In this document: positions 25,393 through 39,071 of the stretch, in pieces
How the letters are laid out: every line of letters starts with the position of its first letter
Numbering within the stretch: the stretch's first letter is position 1
From: Sindora glabra
Lineage: Eukaryota > Streptophyta > Magnoliopsida > Fabales > Fabaceae
DNA: 64,000 nt
Direction: 5' to 3'
NCBI GenBank assembly: GCA_020226215.1
Contig: CM035235.1
Location: forward strand, 47,955,511-48,019,510
Made by a program: the position numbers and the translations under genes
The notes under the pieces: generated by a model
Told to the model about the DNA's origin: nothing
Seen by the model: only the letters and a program-made list of their open reading frames with translations
Database searches by the model: none

Positions 25393-26806
25393 ATTTACAT
25401 TTAGGAATGAATTATAATATAATGCATAATTTTTAGATTGGTGTAAATTTATACTAACACATGAATAGGTGAAATTGCATTATCGGTCTTTATTAAGAGT
25501 TAAACTTTAAAATTGGACAACAAATTGTACGATATAACTATTGATAAGTTGATATAGATGTCCGTCACTTTTTATGTGATGCACCATAGACAGACAATTC
25601 CTTATTTCTTATGCATACAAAAGCTTTGTAGTGGTGGAAAAATATTATTTAAAAATGTGACTTTGAAGATAAAAAATTAAGTGATTCAGTGTAGAATTAC
25701 AAAGTATTTATATACTTTTTATTTGAAGTCCAAATTTGGTATATATTATACATATTTTATTGAAATCTGAGTATCTATTGCTTCTTATATTTAATAACTT
25801 AAATTTTATAACTGATATAGTAGAGTTGATTCTTAAAAGTTTAAGGGATAATATTTTATTTTCAAAATACAAATTTGTTAAAAATTTCAATATTATTATA
25901 AGATGAAACATTTTTGCCCATGATAGACATTATGGAAAAATTATTTTTCTTTTTTAATTCATTAGATTCAATAGACATAGATTTATTTAATTAAACTTTT
26001 GACTTCAAAATTCCCTTATTACTATAGCATATTAATTATGCACTTTTTGCTATTACTAAAGCCTTATTAAACTAACATAAAATAAAATTATATTTTTTAA
26101 AATTCATAAAAGAAGCACTTACTTTAACAAATTAGTTAGATAAGTCAATGATAGATATTAATTTTAGGATTTTCTATAATTAAAAACTCTAATTTCAAAA
26201 TTTTAAGTTTAGTGAGGATAAAATTTAACTGCTTTTCGAAATTGAAGGGATTATTTGTAATTTTTTCCCTTTTCAAATAACTAAGCTATGTTGGATGCAA
26301 ACTTCATCACGAGATTGGATTATGAGGGGATTATCTATTTGTTTGTGCTTTAAGTACCCCAACGGATCAATCCTAACAGGGCTAATGGAATTCCACAGAG
26401 AAACCAACTTACGGGTGATGTTTGACTCGTGATGAATCAAATAAAGAAGCCAAGGAATATTTGTTTACCCCAGAAAAAAAAAATTATAAGAAATCTACCC
26501 GAAATTTTAAAAATATTACTAGGGGTGCGTCTTTGATTTTTTTTTTAAACAAAAATACTATATACATTAAAAATAAGATCTGAAATTAGATTTTGAATCT
26601 TTTATATTTATTAAATTAAGTTTTATAACTTTACATTACTATTCTGTATTTAATTGACAACCTTTAATTTACATTTAAATTTTAATTTCAGATCCCATTT
26701 CAATATGTAATATTTTTTAATGATGGACTAACTAAATCATTAGATGTATATGTGTAAAATCTTCTAAAATTGAACCTAGAATGCATAAGAATGTAAAGAT
26801 TTCAAG

Positions 26807-26849
<43 letters not shown>

Positions 26850-28137
26850 ACTTAAGTCAAAAACTTTTAATTAGATATCTTTTATTGGAATGGCATTTGA
26901 TGTTTCACAAAAGTTTTATCCTTTTTTATATTCAAATTTTTTTTTTTTATGTATCTACTAATTTAATCATAAAAAATACATAAGATCATATTGGTGAATG
27001 GCCAATGCCTAAATTTTCATTAAAACTATTGTAAATGAGATGATTATCATGCTACACATTCACAAAACCACTATAGTGAGATTAATGGGGTTGATGAAGA
27101 AGCACATAATTCTCGTCCACCATAAGCGGCATATAACGTTGTAACTTTAAGGTCAACCGTTGAGAGTCGTTCGAAATTATGTTCCTCATGTTCTTTCTCG
27201 TGGTCATTGCTTGCCTTTTAACCAATAATCATCTAACATCTCTTTTCTTAAAAAAGTGAAATTTATTTTTATTATATTTCACGTGATACATGAATAATTT
27301 GGTTACAATATTTAATTTATCACATTCATTATTGGACTTATGTAAATTATAAAAAAGGGGGGTGTTTGTGCATATATGCGTTGTCTATGTAATATTTTTA
27401 GACAAAGAAATAAATACGAAGTAACATTATTTACACAATATATATTCAACATGCAAAGCATTGTATCTATCTATCTATTTATATTGTTATATACAGTGTA
27501 GATATCCTTTAAATTTATATATGTGTGTACGTCAAGTTCTTCCCAAACATTTGTTTTTATATTAAAGAGTTTAAAATTGTTTTACAGTTTGTATGAAACT
27601 TTTATATTATCACTGAATAAAAATGATATATTATTAAAAACTTAATAATTTTAATAATTTTTGTTGATATGCCGATATGTAAATAAATAATAGTATAAAA
27701 ATAATTTATATTAATAGTGAATTATATTCAAATCTCATAATAAAAGTTATTTTGCACATTTCACCTAAAAAATTAATTTACACAAAATGTTATTACGAAT
27801 GCTTAACGGTTTAGTAGATTAGACCGAGTTAAAGTTCTCGCGAATTAAGCTCGTTTAAGCTTGATTTATTAAGTCTCGTATTTTAAATGATTTTGTATAG
27901 GTTGATCTAGTTCGCACAATAAGCCCGCATACTAGCATTTTTTAACTTAAAAAAGAGTTGGCCCATGAACTGACTCGCGATCTATTTGAACTTCTTTCAT
28001 TCAAACCTTTTTTTTACAAGCTCAATTTGCAAAAAATCCTTAAATTGGTCTGCCAAGCTTGTAGGCCTTAGACTTGTTAAAGACCTTTAAATGTTATAAA
28101 GATTTACTCATAATTTAATGGTACAATGACACTTAGC
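25393..28137. other. AT-rich intergenic stretch
   Basis: No gene is seen. A (TA)n microsatellite lies at 26809-26846. A sequence at about 26180-26280 resembles one arm of the 61.1-kb MITE. A less AT-rich block at about 27800-28090 (GAGTTGGCCCATGAACTGACTCG) resembles the subterminal sequence of the elements at 37.4 and 43.6 kb, but its ends are not clear. Confidence 0.5.
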
Positions 28138-29043
28138 CACTATAAAAATTGATTAGCATGGAATTTTATGTCACTAATTTTAAGAAATTTATTATTGAAA
28201 AAAGTAGCAACAGATAACAAGTTGTTAGTAGAAAATGCGTTAGTAATTCATGTAATGAATAATGCATGCCATTTCATATCAAAATTAAATATCAAACTTG
28301 CTCAAAAATATGATAAAGGATAAGTTTAGGTCATACCCGAAGGAATAGAAATCAATTAGCAAAATAGAATTATAAATAAGGATTTTTTAAAATCAAATTT
28401 AAATGCATAATGAAATGGAATTAAAATAGAGTAAAACAAGATATAAAACTCAATTCAAGGAATCTTTCGCTCTAATTACATATTTATTATCAACATTAAC
28501 AAGATTACTGTTGATTCAATTACTTAGTTATGGATTACCCGAACATCTTGCAATATCCCTTAATTAATAATGCAAATTAATCACTAATACTAATTAACTC
28601 ATGATTAGTGCCAATCCCTAATTAACTATCACAAACAATCAATTTACGAATAGTCAAGATTAAATCAACAATCCTACATGTGAGAAATTGCTAAATTATC
28701 CTTTGATTTTTCTAGCCTAATATAATTTTACATGAAAAAATTAAACACTTAATTATTATTGGTTATGATTGAAAATAATTAATCTACATGCAAAAATCAA
28801 TTACAATAAGTCTTATAACTGCTGATTATCAAGAGTAATTAACTACTAGACCTAATTAGTTAATCACTCAAAATAATCATAAAACAATAGTAGAACAAAG
28901 AAATAAGAAATAGATGAATCAAAAGTAAATTAAATTAAATCAAAGTCTCAAAATTCAAATTAAGATTAGAGTGTTAATCTTTTCAACTGACAAGAAGAAT
29001 CAACCAACCATGGCGTTTTATGTCTAGTCTAGAATATAAAAAA

Positions 29044-29175
29044 GTGTTTGATGTCTAGTTTAAAATATTTGCCTTTAGAGGCACAAAATTTCTAGTCTGG
29101 AATATATAAGAGAAAATAAAGAGAAGAGTGTTTGATGTCTAGTCTAGAATATTCGCCTTTAAAGGCATAAAATTT
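29044..29175. repeat. Short tandem duplication, ~84-bp period
   Basis: GTGTTTGATGTCTAGT...ATATTTGCCTTTAGAGGCA (from 29044) is repeated from 29128 as GTGTTTGATGTCTAGT...ATATTCGCCTTTAAAGGCA. Each copy contains a small hairpin around GCCTTTA. A partial third copy of the motif starts just before (about 29020). Function unknown. Confidence 0.7.
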
Positions 29176-31749
29176 CTTAATTCTGATCTCTTAATCTAGA
29201 ACAACTAATGGATTAAGTAAATATATTTCTTAAGGTTACAAAGAATAGAGCCTTGTATAAATTAGAAGCTCATAACCTAATTTACATATTAACATCACTA
29301 ACAGTGTTTATTACAGTAAATTCTCATAGGTTAGTTTCGACACAAGTTTGACTCTTAAAATAGCATTGTTTTATTAAACCACAAATATGTAAGTTATTAG
29401 GTTAGGTTTTATCTAATTTTAAGAGCTAACTTCACTTCAATTGGACTCTTGGAGCTCTAAATTTACCTTGAAAATTGTGGTTGAGCTAATTAAGATAAAA
29501 AAAAAGTTTCATACTTATTACCAAATTTAATGTTCTAAATATTCGAATTGCACTTTGACCAAAGCATGAAAATTTTAGGGTTTTGTCATAGCTTTCTAAT
29601 GACATAAAGATTGCTTAATTTGAACCTTTAGAACTCAAATTATAACTAAAAATTTAAAATGGTATAAAAATTCAATATTAATTAAACAATTCTGAAATAT
29701 TATAAAATAATAATCTAATCATAAAATAAAACCAATTTCATTAAGTGTATGTAACCTTCTAAAAGGCATATAATAAGATGAAATAATATTAACTAATTTT
29801 GCACATTACTGATGAAATTTTGTCATCCGTCATTAATTTTTATTATTATTTTTGTCACTAATTTTGAAAGCTAATAATATAGACTTCTTATTTGTTGCTA
29901 ATTTTATATTTGGTGATAGATTTTTCATCTTTAAATCACAAATTGATGATGATGAATAATTTTACTCTATTTCTAAATCTATTACCAAATATTGATTTGG
30001 CAATGGATTTAAAATTCATTGATAACTCTGTCGCTAAAGTAGAAAATTCTTGCAAAATTAGTGGCATTGCCTTTAAAATACAATCATTAATTTCGTTGCT
30101 AATATTAGATGATTATATAGGATGGATTTGTTAATATGTTGTTTGCTTTTATGAACACCTTGCTTAATCAAATTTCATAAAACCTAAATCTTGTGAATAA
30201 TTAAATAATTGAATCAAATTTCATAAAACAAATTTAATTCATAAAATAAAATTGAATATGTAAATTTCATTTATATTGAATAAAAAGATAATAAAATAAA
30301 TATCAATATATACCCTAAAAATGATGTCCAATCTCTTAAATAGTGCATTATTATTGCATTTATGCTTCTTGATCATTAACTGCTAATATATAAGTTGCTG
30401 CTTTTAGGTTATCATCTTTTCTTAGCCATAATATATATTAAATTACTATAATGAAATAATTTATTTAAAATATTTCTAAACTAATAAAAAATTTATTATT
30501 TATAACTACATATAATGTAAAAGATCTTTGATCTACGAAAGCATTATTTCTTTTTTCCTTTTAGCTTGAATGTGCTTAAAAGCATCAAGTAATGAGTCAT
30601 CTCTTTCCTAATTTCTACTTTCTATAATAATTACACATGCAAAATCATAATTACAAAAACTTGTTAAAATCCAAAGTGTATAATTATAAATTACAAGTAA
30701 AAAATTACCATCCTTCTCCTATACTTCGTAATAGATATAAATCCTTTAATATGCAATGAATCATCCTTCTCTGATGTATAATTCTTCATTGTTTGTTTTG
30801 TTATCTTTTTCTATCCCCGGTTACTCCATTTCTAAATCATATCATTACACTAGCATAAGATTATAAAGAAAAATAAATAACTATAAATATCAATTCAATA
30901 TATACTAATTACAAGAAACTTTTTATAACCTTTAACTTAGAAAAAAATAAAAAATATATAAAAATACAATAAAAAAATTTTAAACACTTAGTTGAATGTT
31001 AGCCAATATTTATAAGTCATTTGGGTTTGAACCCTATGGATGTGCTGTAGGTATCCTTGACACATAGTTAGGTGTTTTGCAGATATTAACAAATCATACA
31101 AATTATACCGAAAATTAACAATACAATTGCATTTAGTTTCCTTTTCAATTAATTTATTATTGCCTCACTCACTCCTTGCCTACTATTAAGAGAAATTATT
31201 TTACTAATACTTAGTATTTTCATATATAATGATACAAGTTCTTTCCCATTTAATTTTTTTAAAAAAATTTGACCAATTTTGGTAGTGGTATAGAGATGTG
31301 GCATAAAGAAGAGCTAACTTAAAGTCCTTTTTGACCAATTTGCAGATTGCACTTAGAAGCCTAAAATATAAGCTTTATATTATTGAAAACTAAGTAAAAT
31401 CCATAAATAATTCAAAGAGGATCTTGAGCTAGTCTTTATCCTTATCACTATCAAAATTGATAAAATTTAACCTTTTTTTTTTAAAAGAACCAAATTAAAA
31501 AAATTTATATTACCAAATATGAAAATACTAGGTTTTGACGATATAACTTTTCATAAGAATAGGCAAGGAGTGGGGAAAGCAGTGATGAATGAATTAAAAT
31601 GAAAATTAAATGTAAATAAAAATAAGGAATTAGTGGTAATAATTATTACAAATACTTACAATTTCTTGTAGGAGAAGATATAGAACAAGGATTTTAAGTG
31701 GATATATTTGATGGGTGAATATCTAATGTACTAGCACTATTAAGGAACT

Positions 31750-33012
31750 TTTACAAGTCTAAAAAGTTTTATATTAGTCAAGCTTTGGATAAGACTTGAA
31801 ACATATATAAAGGAGGGAGGGGGGAGATGGCCTTACAGCCAGAAGAAGAAGAAGCAGCAGAAGAAAGAGAGAGAGGAAGAAGGAAGAAGAAAGAAGAAGA
31901 AGAGAGAGAAAGAGAGTTATGAATTTAGAGGTATCCTTAAAAGAATTGAAGTGCATTCTATTTACATAATTTTTAATTTATTTTTATTTTTAAATTTTAT
32001 GCAATAATTTATAATAATTATGTTAAATTTAAGTAATTCTAATTAGGCTTAAATTTTGCTTAGAAAATTTTGAAAGATTATGAATTTAGGATTATAATTT
32101 TAAAATTTTCATTTAATATCATTAGCAGTGTTGTAAATAAAAGAATTAGTAATACAATTGCTAATTTAATTATTAAACGTGATAAATAAATAATTTAGGG
32201 TTGAAATTATGTATATAATTATTTTATAAAATATGCTTATGTGTAGGAAATTATGAATTTCTTCCAAATTATATGCTATTGTTATATTTAAGTTATAAAA
32301 AAAATTTGGTGGGAGATATATTAACCATACCTTAATCCTTTAAAGGGGCGGCCTTATAAAGAGGGCAGATTTTGTTCATATGGGGGAGTTTTGGCCTAAT
32401 GCCATTATATTGGAAAGCAAGATAAGATTGAAATGGAGGGATAAAGTTGGGCTGGGAAGGATAAGGTTGGAATGAGAGGTACAAGGTAGAACCTATACTT
32501 TCCTATAATTTCCACTAGCATAATAAACATTAGAAGTATGTTAGGTTTAAATTTAGTTAAATTGATAAATTTAGATTATGTTAGATAATTGTTGTTAGTT
32601 AAATATTCATGAGAAAGATGGTAAATCCTTTATAAGATTATTTTAAAAATTGGAATGTAAATAAGTTTACGGAATATTTAAAATACTCATTTTGTTGTTG
32701 TTTTAAATTTTTTTTATAGGTGGATCTCCAAATCGTAGATAATTATTGGTATACCATGTATTTTTGAATTATTAGATATTTAGAGTATAGTATTTTAGTA
32801 GTGGGACGCTGCATGATGTTTGTAAGAATTATGAAATAGTACTTTTATTTTGATCTGTAAATATAACTAATCTTTATATATGTCAGTTTATTAGTATTAT
32901 TGTATCTGGTTAAAAATGAGATAAAATTTGAAAAAGGCTTATGGATATATCATAGGATTATGATATATTCAGGCTTGTCACAATTTTCAACTTAAAAATT
33001 TAGGACGTGACA
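31750..33012 (+). mobile_element. Partial 5' LTR of a Ty3/gypsy retrotransposon (left end not found)
   Basis: This stretch ends ...GACGTGACA at 33012, directly before a primer-binding site, so it is the LTR's 3' end. A TATA box (TATATAAAG, 31804-31812) is followed by a purine-rich GAA/AGA tract (31840-31915), fitting the U3/R part of an LTR. I cannot identify the TG start; the LTR may begin further left. No second LTR is seen downstream, so the element is truncated. A 60-codon minus-strand ORF here is just the complement of the purine tract. Confidence 0.6.
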
Positions 33013-33016
33013 ATTG

Positions 33017-33032
33017 TGGTATCAGAGCCAGG
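33017..33032 (+). other. Primer-binding site, perfect match to initiator Met tRNA
   Basis: TGGTATCAGAGCCAGG is complementary to the 3' end of plant initiator tRNA-Met. It lies four bases after the LTR end and is the usual priming site of plant Ty3/gypsy and copia elements. It fixes the element's orientation as plus. Confidence 0.9.
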
Positions 33033-33171
33033 TTTTGGGTTTTCCTAATCATGGTATACCAATGACGTAATTTGACGGATTTATCAGCATATTCATATAT
33101 TACTTTGAGATTCTTAATTCTTAAATAGTATAAATTATATGTTGTTCTTTCCTTTGTGTGCCATAGGAATA

Positions 33172-34020
33172 TGGCTGAACACGAGGGAATTGGATTTGCT
33201 AATGGACAATCTGATATGCTTGAGTAGGCAATTTGCATGTAGCAGACTATCGGTAGATTAGTTGAAATGGTGGGTCTAAATAAAGATATAGAGACAAATA
33301 GAAAAGAGAGAGTCGAGAATCATAATTATGTTGAAACGAAGTTAGACAGCTAACCCCAATACCTCATGCCAATAAATTATAAATTAACCATGAATTATTG
33401 AAACTCAAGCCACTAAGATACGATGGCATTGATTCTTTTATCGATCCATACCAATTGCTTGGATAAATTGAGAAAATTAAAAGAATGCTGGGCTGTTAAA
33501 AAATTATACTGATTGAACTAATGGGTTATCAATTAGATGATATAGCCTACTATTGGTATATACAACATGTAGACTAAAGAAGCATTTCTGCATCTCCCCT
33601 AACTTGGGAATAGTTCTGTAATGACTTGGTGGATCGATTCTTGCCATTAAGTATTTGAGAAGCCAAAGTTAGAGAATTTGAGCACCTCACTCAAGGAGAT
33701 ATGACTATTCCAGAATATAATGCTCAGTTTACACGACTCTTGAGATACGTTACTTATTTGATACCTACTGAGAAAGCCAAAGTTAAAAGATTTGTCAATG
33801 GGATCTAAGACTACTACTTTGATTGTGTGGTTGTTACTAAGGCAACCACCTATCAGCAAGCACTAAACCAAGCAATTAGGACAGGGATTCAACTACAAGA
33901 AATAAAAGGAAAAGAAGAATCTTCGAGCAAAAAGAGAAACAGGTTCAAAGAAAGGAGTAGTAAGAGGATTAAAGGAGTTGCATCAACTTCCAATATACTA
34001 TCTTGGAGCATTAGAGGATG
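33172..34020 (+). pseudogene. Ty3/gypsy gag fragment, broken and truncated
   Basis: ATG at 33172 opens MAEHEGIGFANGQSDMLE and then hits stop codons. The conserved gag core is readable in one main frame: LKPLRYDGIDSFIDPY (compare PPxFDGxxDP), then RFLPLSI*EAKVREFEHLTQ, GDMTIPEYNAQFTRLLRY and TEKAKVKRFVNGI, then a Lys/Arg-rich stretch (KGKEESSSKKRNRFKERSS). This is the order of the capsid domain of chromovirus-type gag proteins. Several in-frame stops break it. It ends near 34020 with no zinc knuckle or pol domains after it, so the rest of the element was lost by deletion. It lies directly downstream of the LTR and primer-binding site. Confidence 0.85.
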
Positions 34021-34925
34021 ATTTGTTAAAAGACTTCAAAGTTAACAAAATAAAGAGATATAAATTATTAATGACCTCGTATATGAATGTAAGGTAAGAA
34101 GGTTCTATAAGCAAAGTAAGTTTTATATCATGTTTGATTAAAAATTTTTGTATATAAGATCAAAGAGGTATACTATAAGTTTAAAGGAAGTAAGTAAAAG
34201 TACAGGCCTAATAGGGAATAAGTTAGGATGAGAATAAGTTAAAAGGTAAAATTTGAAATCCATAATGGTAAGGTAGTTCAAAATCAATTATAACACAATG
34301 AAGTTCCAATGATAACTATGTTCTTAACCTAAATGGAAATGGAAATTGAGATAAATGAAAGAACATAATCAAATAGTATTATGCTTGAGCAATCATGTTC
34401 ATGAAAATCCATGATAATATTTACAAGTTATATATTGACTCATTCACTAAAGAAAACATTTTGAAGGATGACACTATTAGACATTACCATACAATATGAA
34501 TTCTTTTAGTCTAAAACTTGATACATAGGTGAAATTGACAAACAACTAAAAGAGAAAGAGCATGGTGTAAAAGCTATTTAGAAATGACAAAAAGTAGTTG
34601 CATGCATGTTTCTCTATTTGCACTAAAATTGAAATAGGAGTGTAAGTTGTATCAAATTGATAATTTTAAAGCCAACAACGAATAATAGACACAAGATTTT
34701 TCATCTTTCCATTACCTTACCTCCCTTAACAAAGCATGCATTTAAAATTTTCAAAATTAAACATACACAAAAGTTAATGTTTATCATTGAAAAGAAAGAT
34801 AAATATATCAAACACAAAACTAGATCATAAAGCTTCAGTGTTTCCAATTAACAAAAGAGAAATACAAAGCTTCATTGCTTCCAATTAGCAAAAGAGAACA
34901 AAAAAAAAGGGACTCAATTAGAATG
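34021..34925. other. Uncharacterised stretch after the gag fragment
   Basis: No domain can be recognised. It may be very diverged retroelement interior or CACTA sequence. A ~34-bp local duplication (AAAGCTTCAGTGTTTCCAATT and a following variant with CATTGCTTCCAATT) lies at 34830-34895. Confidence 0.4.
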
Positions 34926-34929
34926 ATGA

Positions 34930-35205
34930 AATTTTATTAAGGAAATTCTTAAAGTGAATTTTTTTAGTCACTCATATTCAAAGACCTATTCTTATGAGAG
35001 AAATTCCTAAAAGTTTTTTTTTTTTAGTTACTCACACTTAGGGACCTATTTTTATTAGGAAAAATTCTTAAAATGATTTTTTTTTTCAATCACTCATACT
35101 TAAAGGGCCCATTTTTAATGGGAAAATTTCTAAAAATTTTTTAATCACTCATACTTAGGAATCTATTTTTATTAGGAAAATTCCTAAAAGTGATTTTTTA
35201 ACAAA
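34930..35205. repeat. Minisatellite, four units of about 60 bp
   Basis: Units contain 'attaggaaaattcctaaaagtg', a run of T, then 'agtcactcatacttaggaccta'. Four imperfect copies follow each other directly. The CTTAGG and TTCCTAA parts make small hairpins. Non-coding. Confidence 0.8.
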
Positions 35206-36589
35206 ATAATTAATAATACAATAATCAAGGAAAAATACATAAAATAATTACAAACCATAAAAATAAGCCTTTAAATTTTTTTGAAAAATCTATCAAAATA
35301 GCATAAAATAGAAAAAATACCAATTAAAATGTGTAGCAGACCGAGGTAAGGCAATAACAATGAAGATGAAAGTAAATGACTACTTGGAGGCAAAAATTTC
35401 TTAGAGTGGTTCTAAAAGGAGGAGAGAGGGAAAGGAGAAAGGGAAAAGGGGAAATGGAGGGGGGGGATAGCAATTTAGTGATGGAACTAGTGAGGAATTA
35501 ATTTGATCAATTTGTAATTAATTAATTTTAATGAAATGGTATGTTTCAATTAGCTATAGAATTAGCAAGGATCATAAGGTATCCATCATTAATTCAATCA
35601 CCAATTTTCAAAAAATTTTCATTCTACTGCCAAACAAAATTTTAAAATTTTGTGCATGAATCCTTCATTAAATTTGTTGGTAATTTAAAACAATATTTTT
35701 TATTCGTCACTAATCTTGTTGGTAAATATTACTAATGGATTAGAGACAAATGTAATTTTAAGTTGAAAAAATTTTAAAATCTAAAAAAAAAAATAGCAAT
35801 GAATAATACAATGTTCATTGCTAAAATAAAAACATAAACATGATTCTTGAAATTTCAATTATTAACAATAATTTTATCCTTAATATCTATCACTAAATAT
35901 AAATTTTCTTGTAATATATATTGCCTTAAAAGTAAGATCATATTTGGAAATCAAACTTGAAATTCTTATGTAAATTACTACTTATGCTAATTTTTTTAAA
36001 AAAAATTATCAAGATCTCTTGAGGCATATTTGGTTTAGCCTTAACTTAGGAAATTTGAGAAAAAAAGAAAAAAATATTCATTGAATAATGGCTAGATTAC
36101 ATTAACTTCTCTCTCTATATCATTTAATTATATTTAAATATTTTTATGATTTTAAATGCACTCATTTTGTTTATTTTTGTATTTTATATTTACATTCTCC
36201 TGATTTGTCATATAAAAATTAAAAATTATTTATATTATGAAAATTTGGAAGATACAAGAAAATTAACTAAATATTAAAAAGAGACGAATATAATTTATTG
36301 TTAAATTATTAAAATGACAGCGCAATGACTCTGGCACACTGTTGGCTTTGTGATATACTAGTGATAATTAAATAATGATGCTGTTATATGGAATGGAAAA
36401 TAAGGAAAAATTGTTAGCATACAATATCAACCGTTAACTATCTTATATAATTATTATCACGAGGACCCATAAAAATATTTATATGGCTTAGATTGATTAC
36501 GTATAGGCATTGTAAAAATACATAATGTATGAGAAGCATTAATTTCTTAAACAGTTTGATTCGCCTCTTTATTGGTTTGCCTCCATAAT

Positions 36590-37037
36590 ATAAGAAATTT
36601 TATTTTTTTAAAAATAAAAAATTAATAAGTTGTTTAGTTGATCATTATCAATAAAATTACCTAATAAGTTCTACTTTTCACAAAAATATGAAAGTTACTT
36701 ACCCATATCTCTTTAGGTAAGTTTTATTTTTCATATTATTTATAAATATAATGATAAAATTATTCTCTTTAAATTTAATTAATGATAACTAAAATTTATT
36801 ATTTTATACTATAATAATATTTGAGATATAATAATCATTTTATTAATATTTTTTTGGATATTCAAAGTTGAATCAAACAAGATATAGGAAGTGATTTCTC
36901 AAAAAAGTATTATTACTTTCTATGTATCAATCAAATAATTTTGAGTATTTTTTGAAAATTTCATATAGAAAATTAATTCTTAAAAATTTTAATTTTTTAC
37001 AAGAAGTTACTTTTTATGTGAATCAAATAACTCCTAA
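36590..37037. repeat. Copy of the ~370-bp repeat family, opposite orientation
   Basis: Blocks such as 'tttaattaatgataactaaaatttatta', 'ttcaaagttgaatcaaacaagata', 'ctatgtatcaatcaaata' and 'agttactttttatgtgaatcaaataactcc' are the reverse complement of a unit of the 16422-17950 array. One unit with intact-looking ends. Confidence 0.8.
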
Positions 37038-37438
37038 TTTTTTTTTTTTGGAAACATGCCTGATTTGTAAAAGTACATAATAATGTATGATTTAATTTCT
37101 TAAACGGCTGGAAGTCCAAGTTTTCTTCAACATGGCCATGCCTTAAAGGGTTGGGGGCGCAATATCATAATTTTTGATAAAAATTTAAGATTTAAAATTT
37201 CATAGATAAAAGTAAATGAAAAATAATCAAATTTGTGAATAATCAATTCAGTACCTTTATAATTTTTTAATAAAAAATTATAATGTCATATGTTATTTTT
37301 TAAAATTTGTCTTATATATTAAAGGAGCTTAATCTATTCAGAATTGATGTAACCCAAAAAAAAAAAAAAAGATAGGATTTCTTAATAAATATACTGAGTG
37401 AAAGACCAAACAAACTGAATTCCTTTAGAACCGCGTTT

Positions 37439-37900
37439 GAATGGGTTTGTTAAAAGATGATTTAGTTTGGACTTAGAATAAATTGTATTGGCCCATTTTT
37501 TTATTATATTTTTATTTTAAGTTTATTACTTATTTATTTTTAAATATTTTTATACTTATTATTTTGTTTTTATATTTATTAATTTTATTATTTATTATTT
37601 ATTATATTTATATTCAATTATTTTAAATAAATAAATTTTATTTTTTACAATTAAATTACGTTTTGAATTGACTTATTGTATAAATAAATTAACTATTTTT
37701 TATTTTTAATAAAAATATTATTCAAATTATTAGATATAAAAAAAGGGGCCCGCAAGCCTACCTACATCCATTTAAGCCCGATTTGCATTACTCGCTGTCC
37801 TTCCAACCAAATTTATTTAGACTTATTATTTAAACAAGTTTAAATTTTTCTTGTTGGATTTGTATAAGACTAGCAAATTATTGGCTTATTAAACACCCTA
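37439..37900. mobile_element. MITE with TAGGGTGTTTAATAAG end (copy 1)
   Basis: The right end, CTTATTAAACACCCTA (37885-37900), pairs with a degenerate left end, TGGGTTTGTTAAAAG, at 37439. The interior (AT-rich 'tatttattattttatttttatatttattaatttta', then GGGGCCCGCAAGCC...TTTAAGCCCG) follows the same order as the 43582-44158 element. A family of at least two members is therefore present, with hAT-like ends. Target duplications are not clear. Confidence 0.6.
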
Positions 37901-39071
37901 AAATAGAGCAGGCGAATATGAATCTCTTTTTATCCAATCATATTTATCTTTATTTCAACTTATTTTTATCTATTCATATTAATTTTTGAATAAATATAAA
38001 TTGGATTATTATTAATTCTGTTAAATAGTAATTATATTGAATTAACTTATAAATAACAATTTATTTATTTATTTATATTTACAAGAAATATGATCATGTG
38101 TTGTAAAATTAATATTTTAGAATCAAAGAATATTAATGTAAAATATCTTTATAATTTAAAATATTAATCAATTCTAGAAAAATAAAAAAATTTCAAAAGT
38201 TTGTGTTGTTGAATATTCATAAAATTTATTATATTGAACTTTTGATTTTAATTATAATTTTACTTTTGAATTATTAAATGAATTCTTTTAATATTTGTTA
38301 ACATCAAAATATTTTATCAATTACATTCAATATTAAAATAATTTTAAATTATATAATTCTTATATAATGTTCAAATAATTGGCAACTTAATTCTCAGTGT
38401 GATGCGTTATGACTTGTGTGCAGGAGTGGGTGATTGTTTAGCTTAAAATGTTGCTACTCGGCATTTTTGTTTAGATATGAGATTTATCTAGTATTCTAGT
38501 GGTATGTAAAATTTTTTTATAAGCACTGTTTACCAAAAAAATTAAAAATCTATAAATACTATATTAGAATTGAAAATTCAGTATCATTTTTATATAAATA
38601 TTGCTAAATATATGTTTTTAATTCAACAATAATATTTCTTCAAAATAGTTAATTTCTTCTCAAAAATAAATAATTTTTTATTAGATCAAATTGTTGAGTT
38701 AGTAAAATAATATAATTATTAATATTTATATAAAAATAATATTAAACTTTTAGTACTAATATATTACTCAAAATTTTCTCGATGATGGTTTTACTTGGAT
38801 TGTTTACAAACAAGCTTCTAATTTTAGGCCTACCGAATTGTAGTTAGAAAATGATTTTAAGTAATATAAAATTAAAAATTATTTTTCATGCCATTTAAAA
38901 ACAAATAAAATTTAAATTTTTGGATGGGTGGAAATATTATTTAACAATTTTAATAGTATAAACTTATTTTAAAATGGTGATGGAGAATTAAAAAATAGTG
39001 ACAAAAATAATAAAATACAAAATAATAATAGTTTGAAGGATAGATAGAAGTGTCAAGTTAATCACATATTT
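37901..39071. other. AT-rich intergenic stretch, nothing recognised
   Basis: Only short AT-rich direct and inverted motifs are visible here, with no ORF of note, no RNA gene and no clear element ends. Confidence 0.5.

Larger units (their letters stand above)
28138..35916. mobile_element. Probable decayed CACTA-type element with nested insertions
   Basis: The left end begins CACTATAAAAATTGATTAGC, close to the CACTA consensus (CACTACAAGAAAA). The right end reads AATTTTCTTGTAATA, where AATTTTCTTGTAGTG would be expected. Subterminal regions on both sides carry the 'gtcactaatt / agtgatggaactagtgagg' style repeats seen in Spm/CACTA arms (28165-28250; 35480-35900), and similar motifs recur at 29800-30125. 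No TNPD/TNPA coding sequence is recognisable. A Ty3/gypsy fragment sits inside at about 31.7-34.0 kb. No matching 3-bp target duplication is visible, so the boundaries are uncertain and two smaller elements are possible. Confidence 0.45.

Noticed and set aside
31774..31956. 60-codon Leu/Ser-rich minus-strand ORF
   Set aside because: It is the complement of a purine-rich tract in a retrotransposon LTR.
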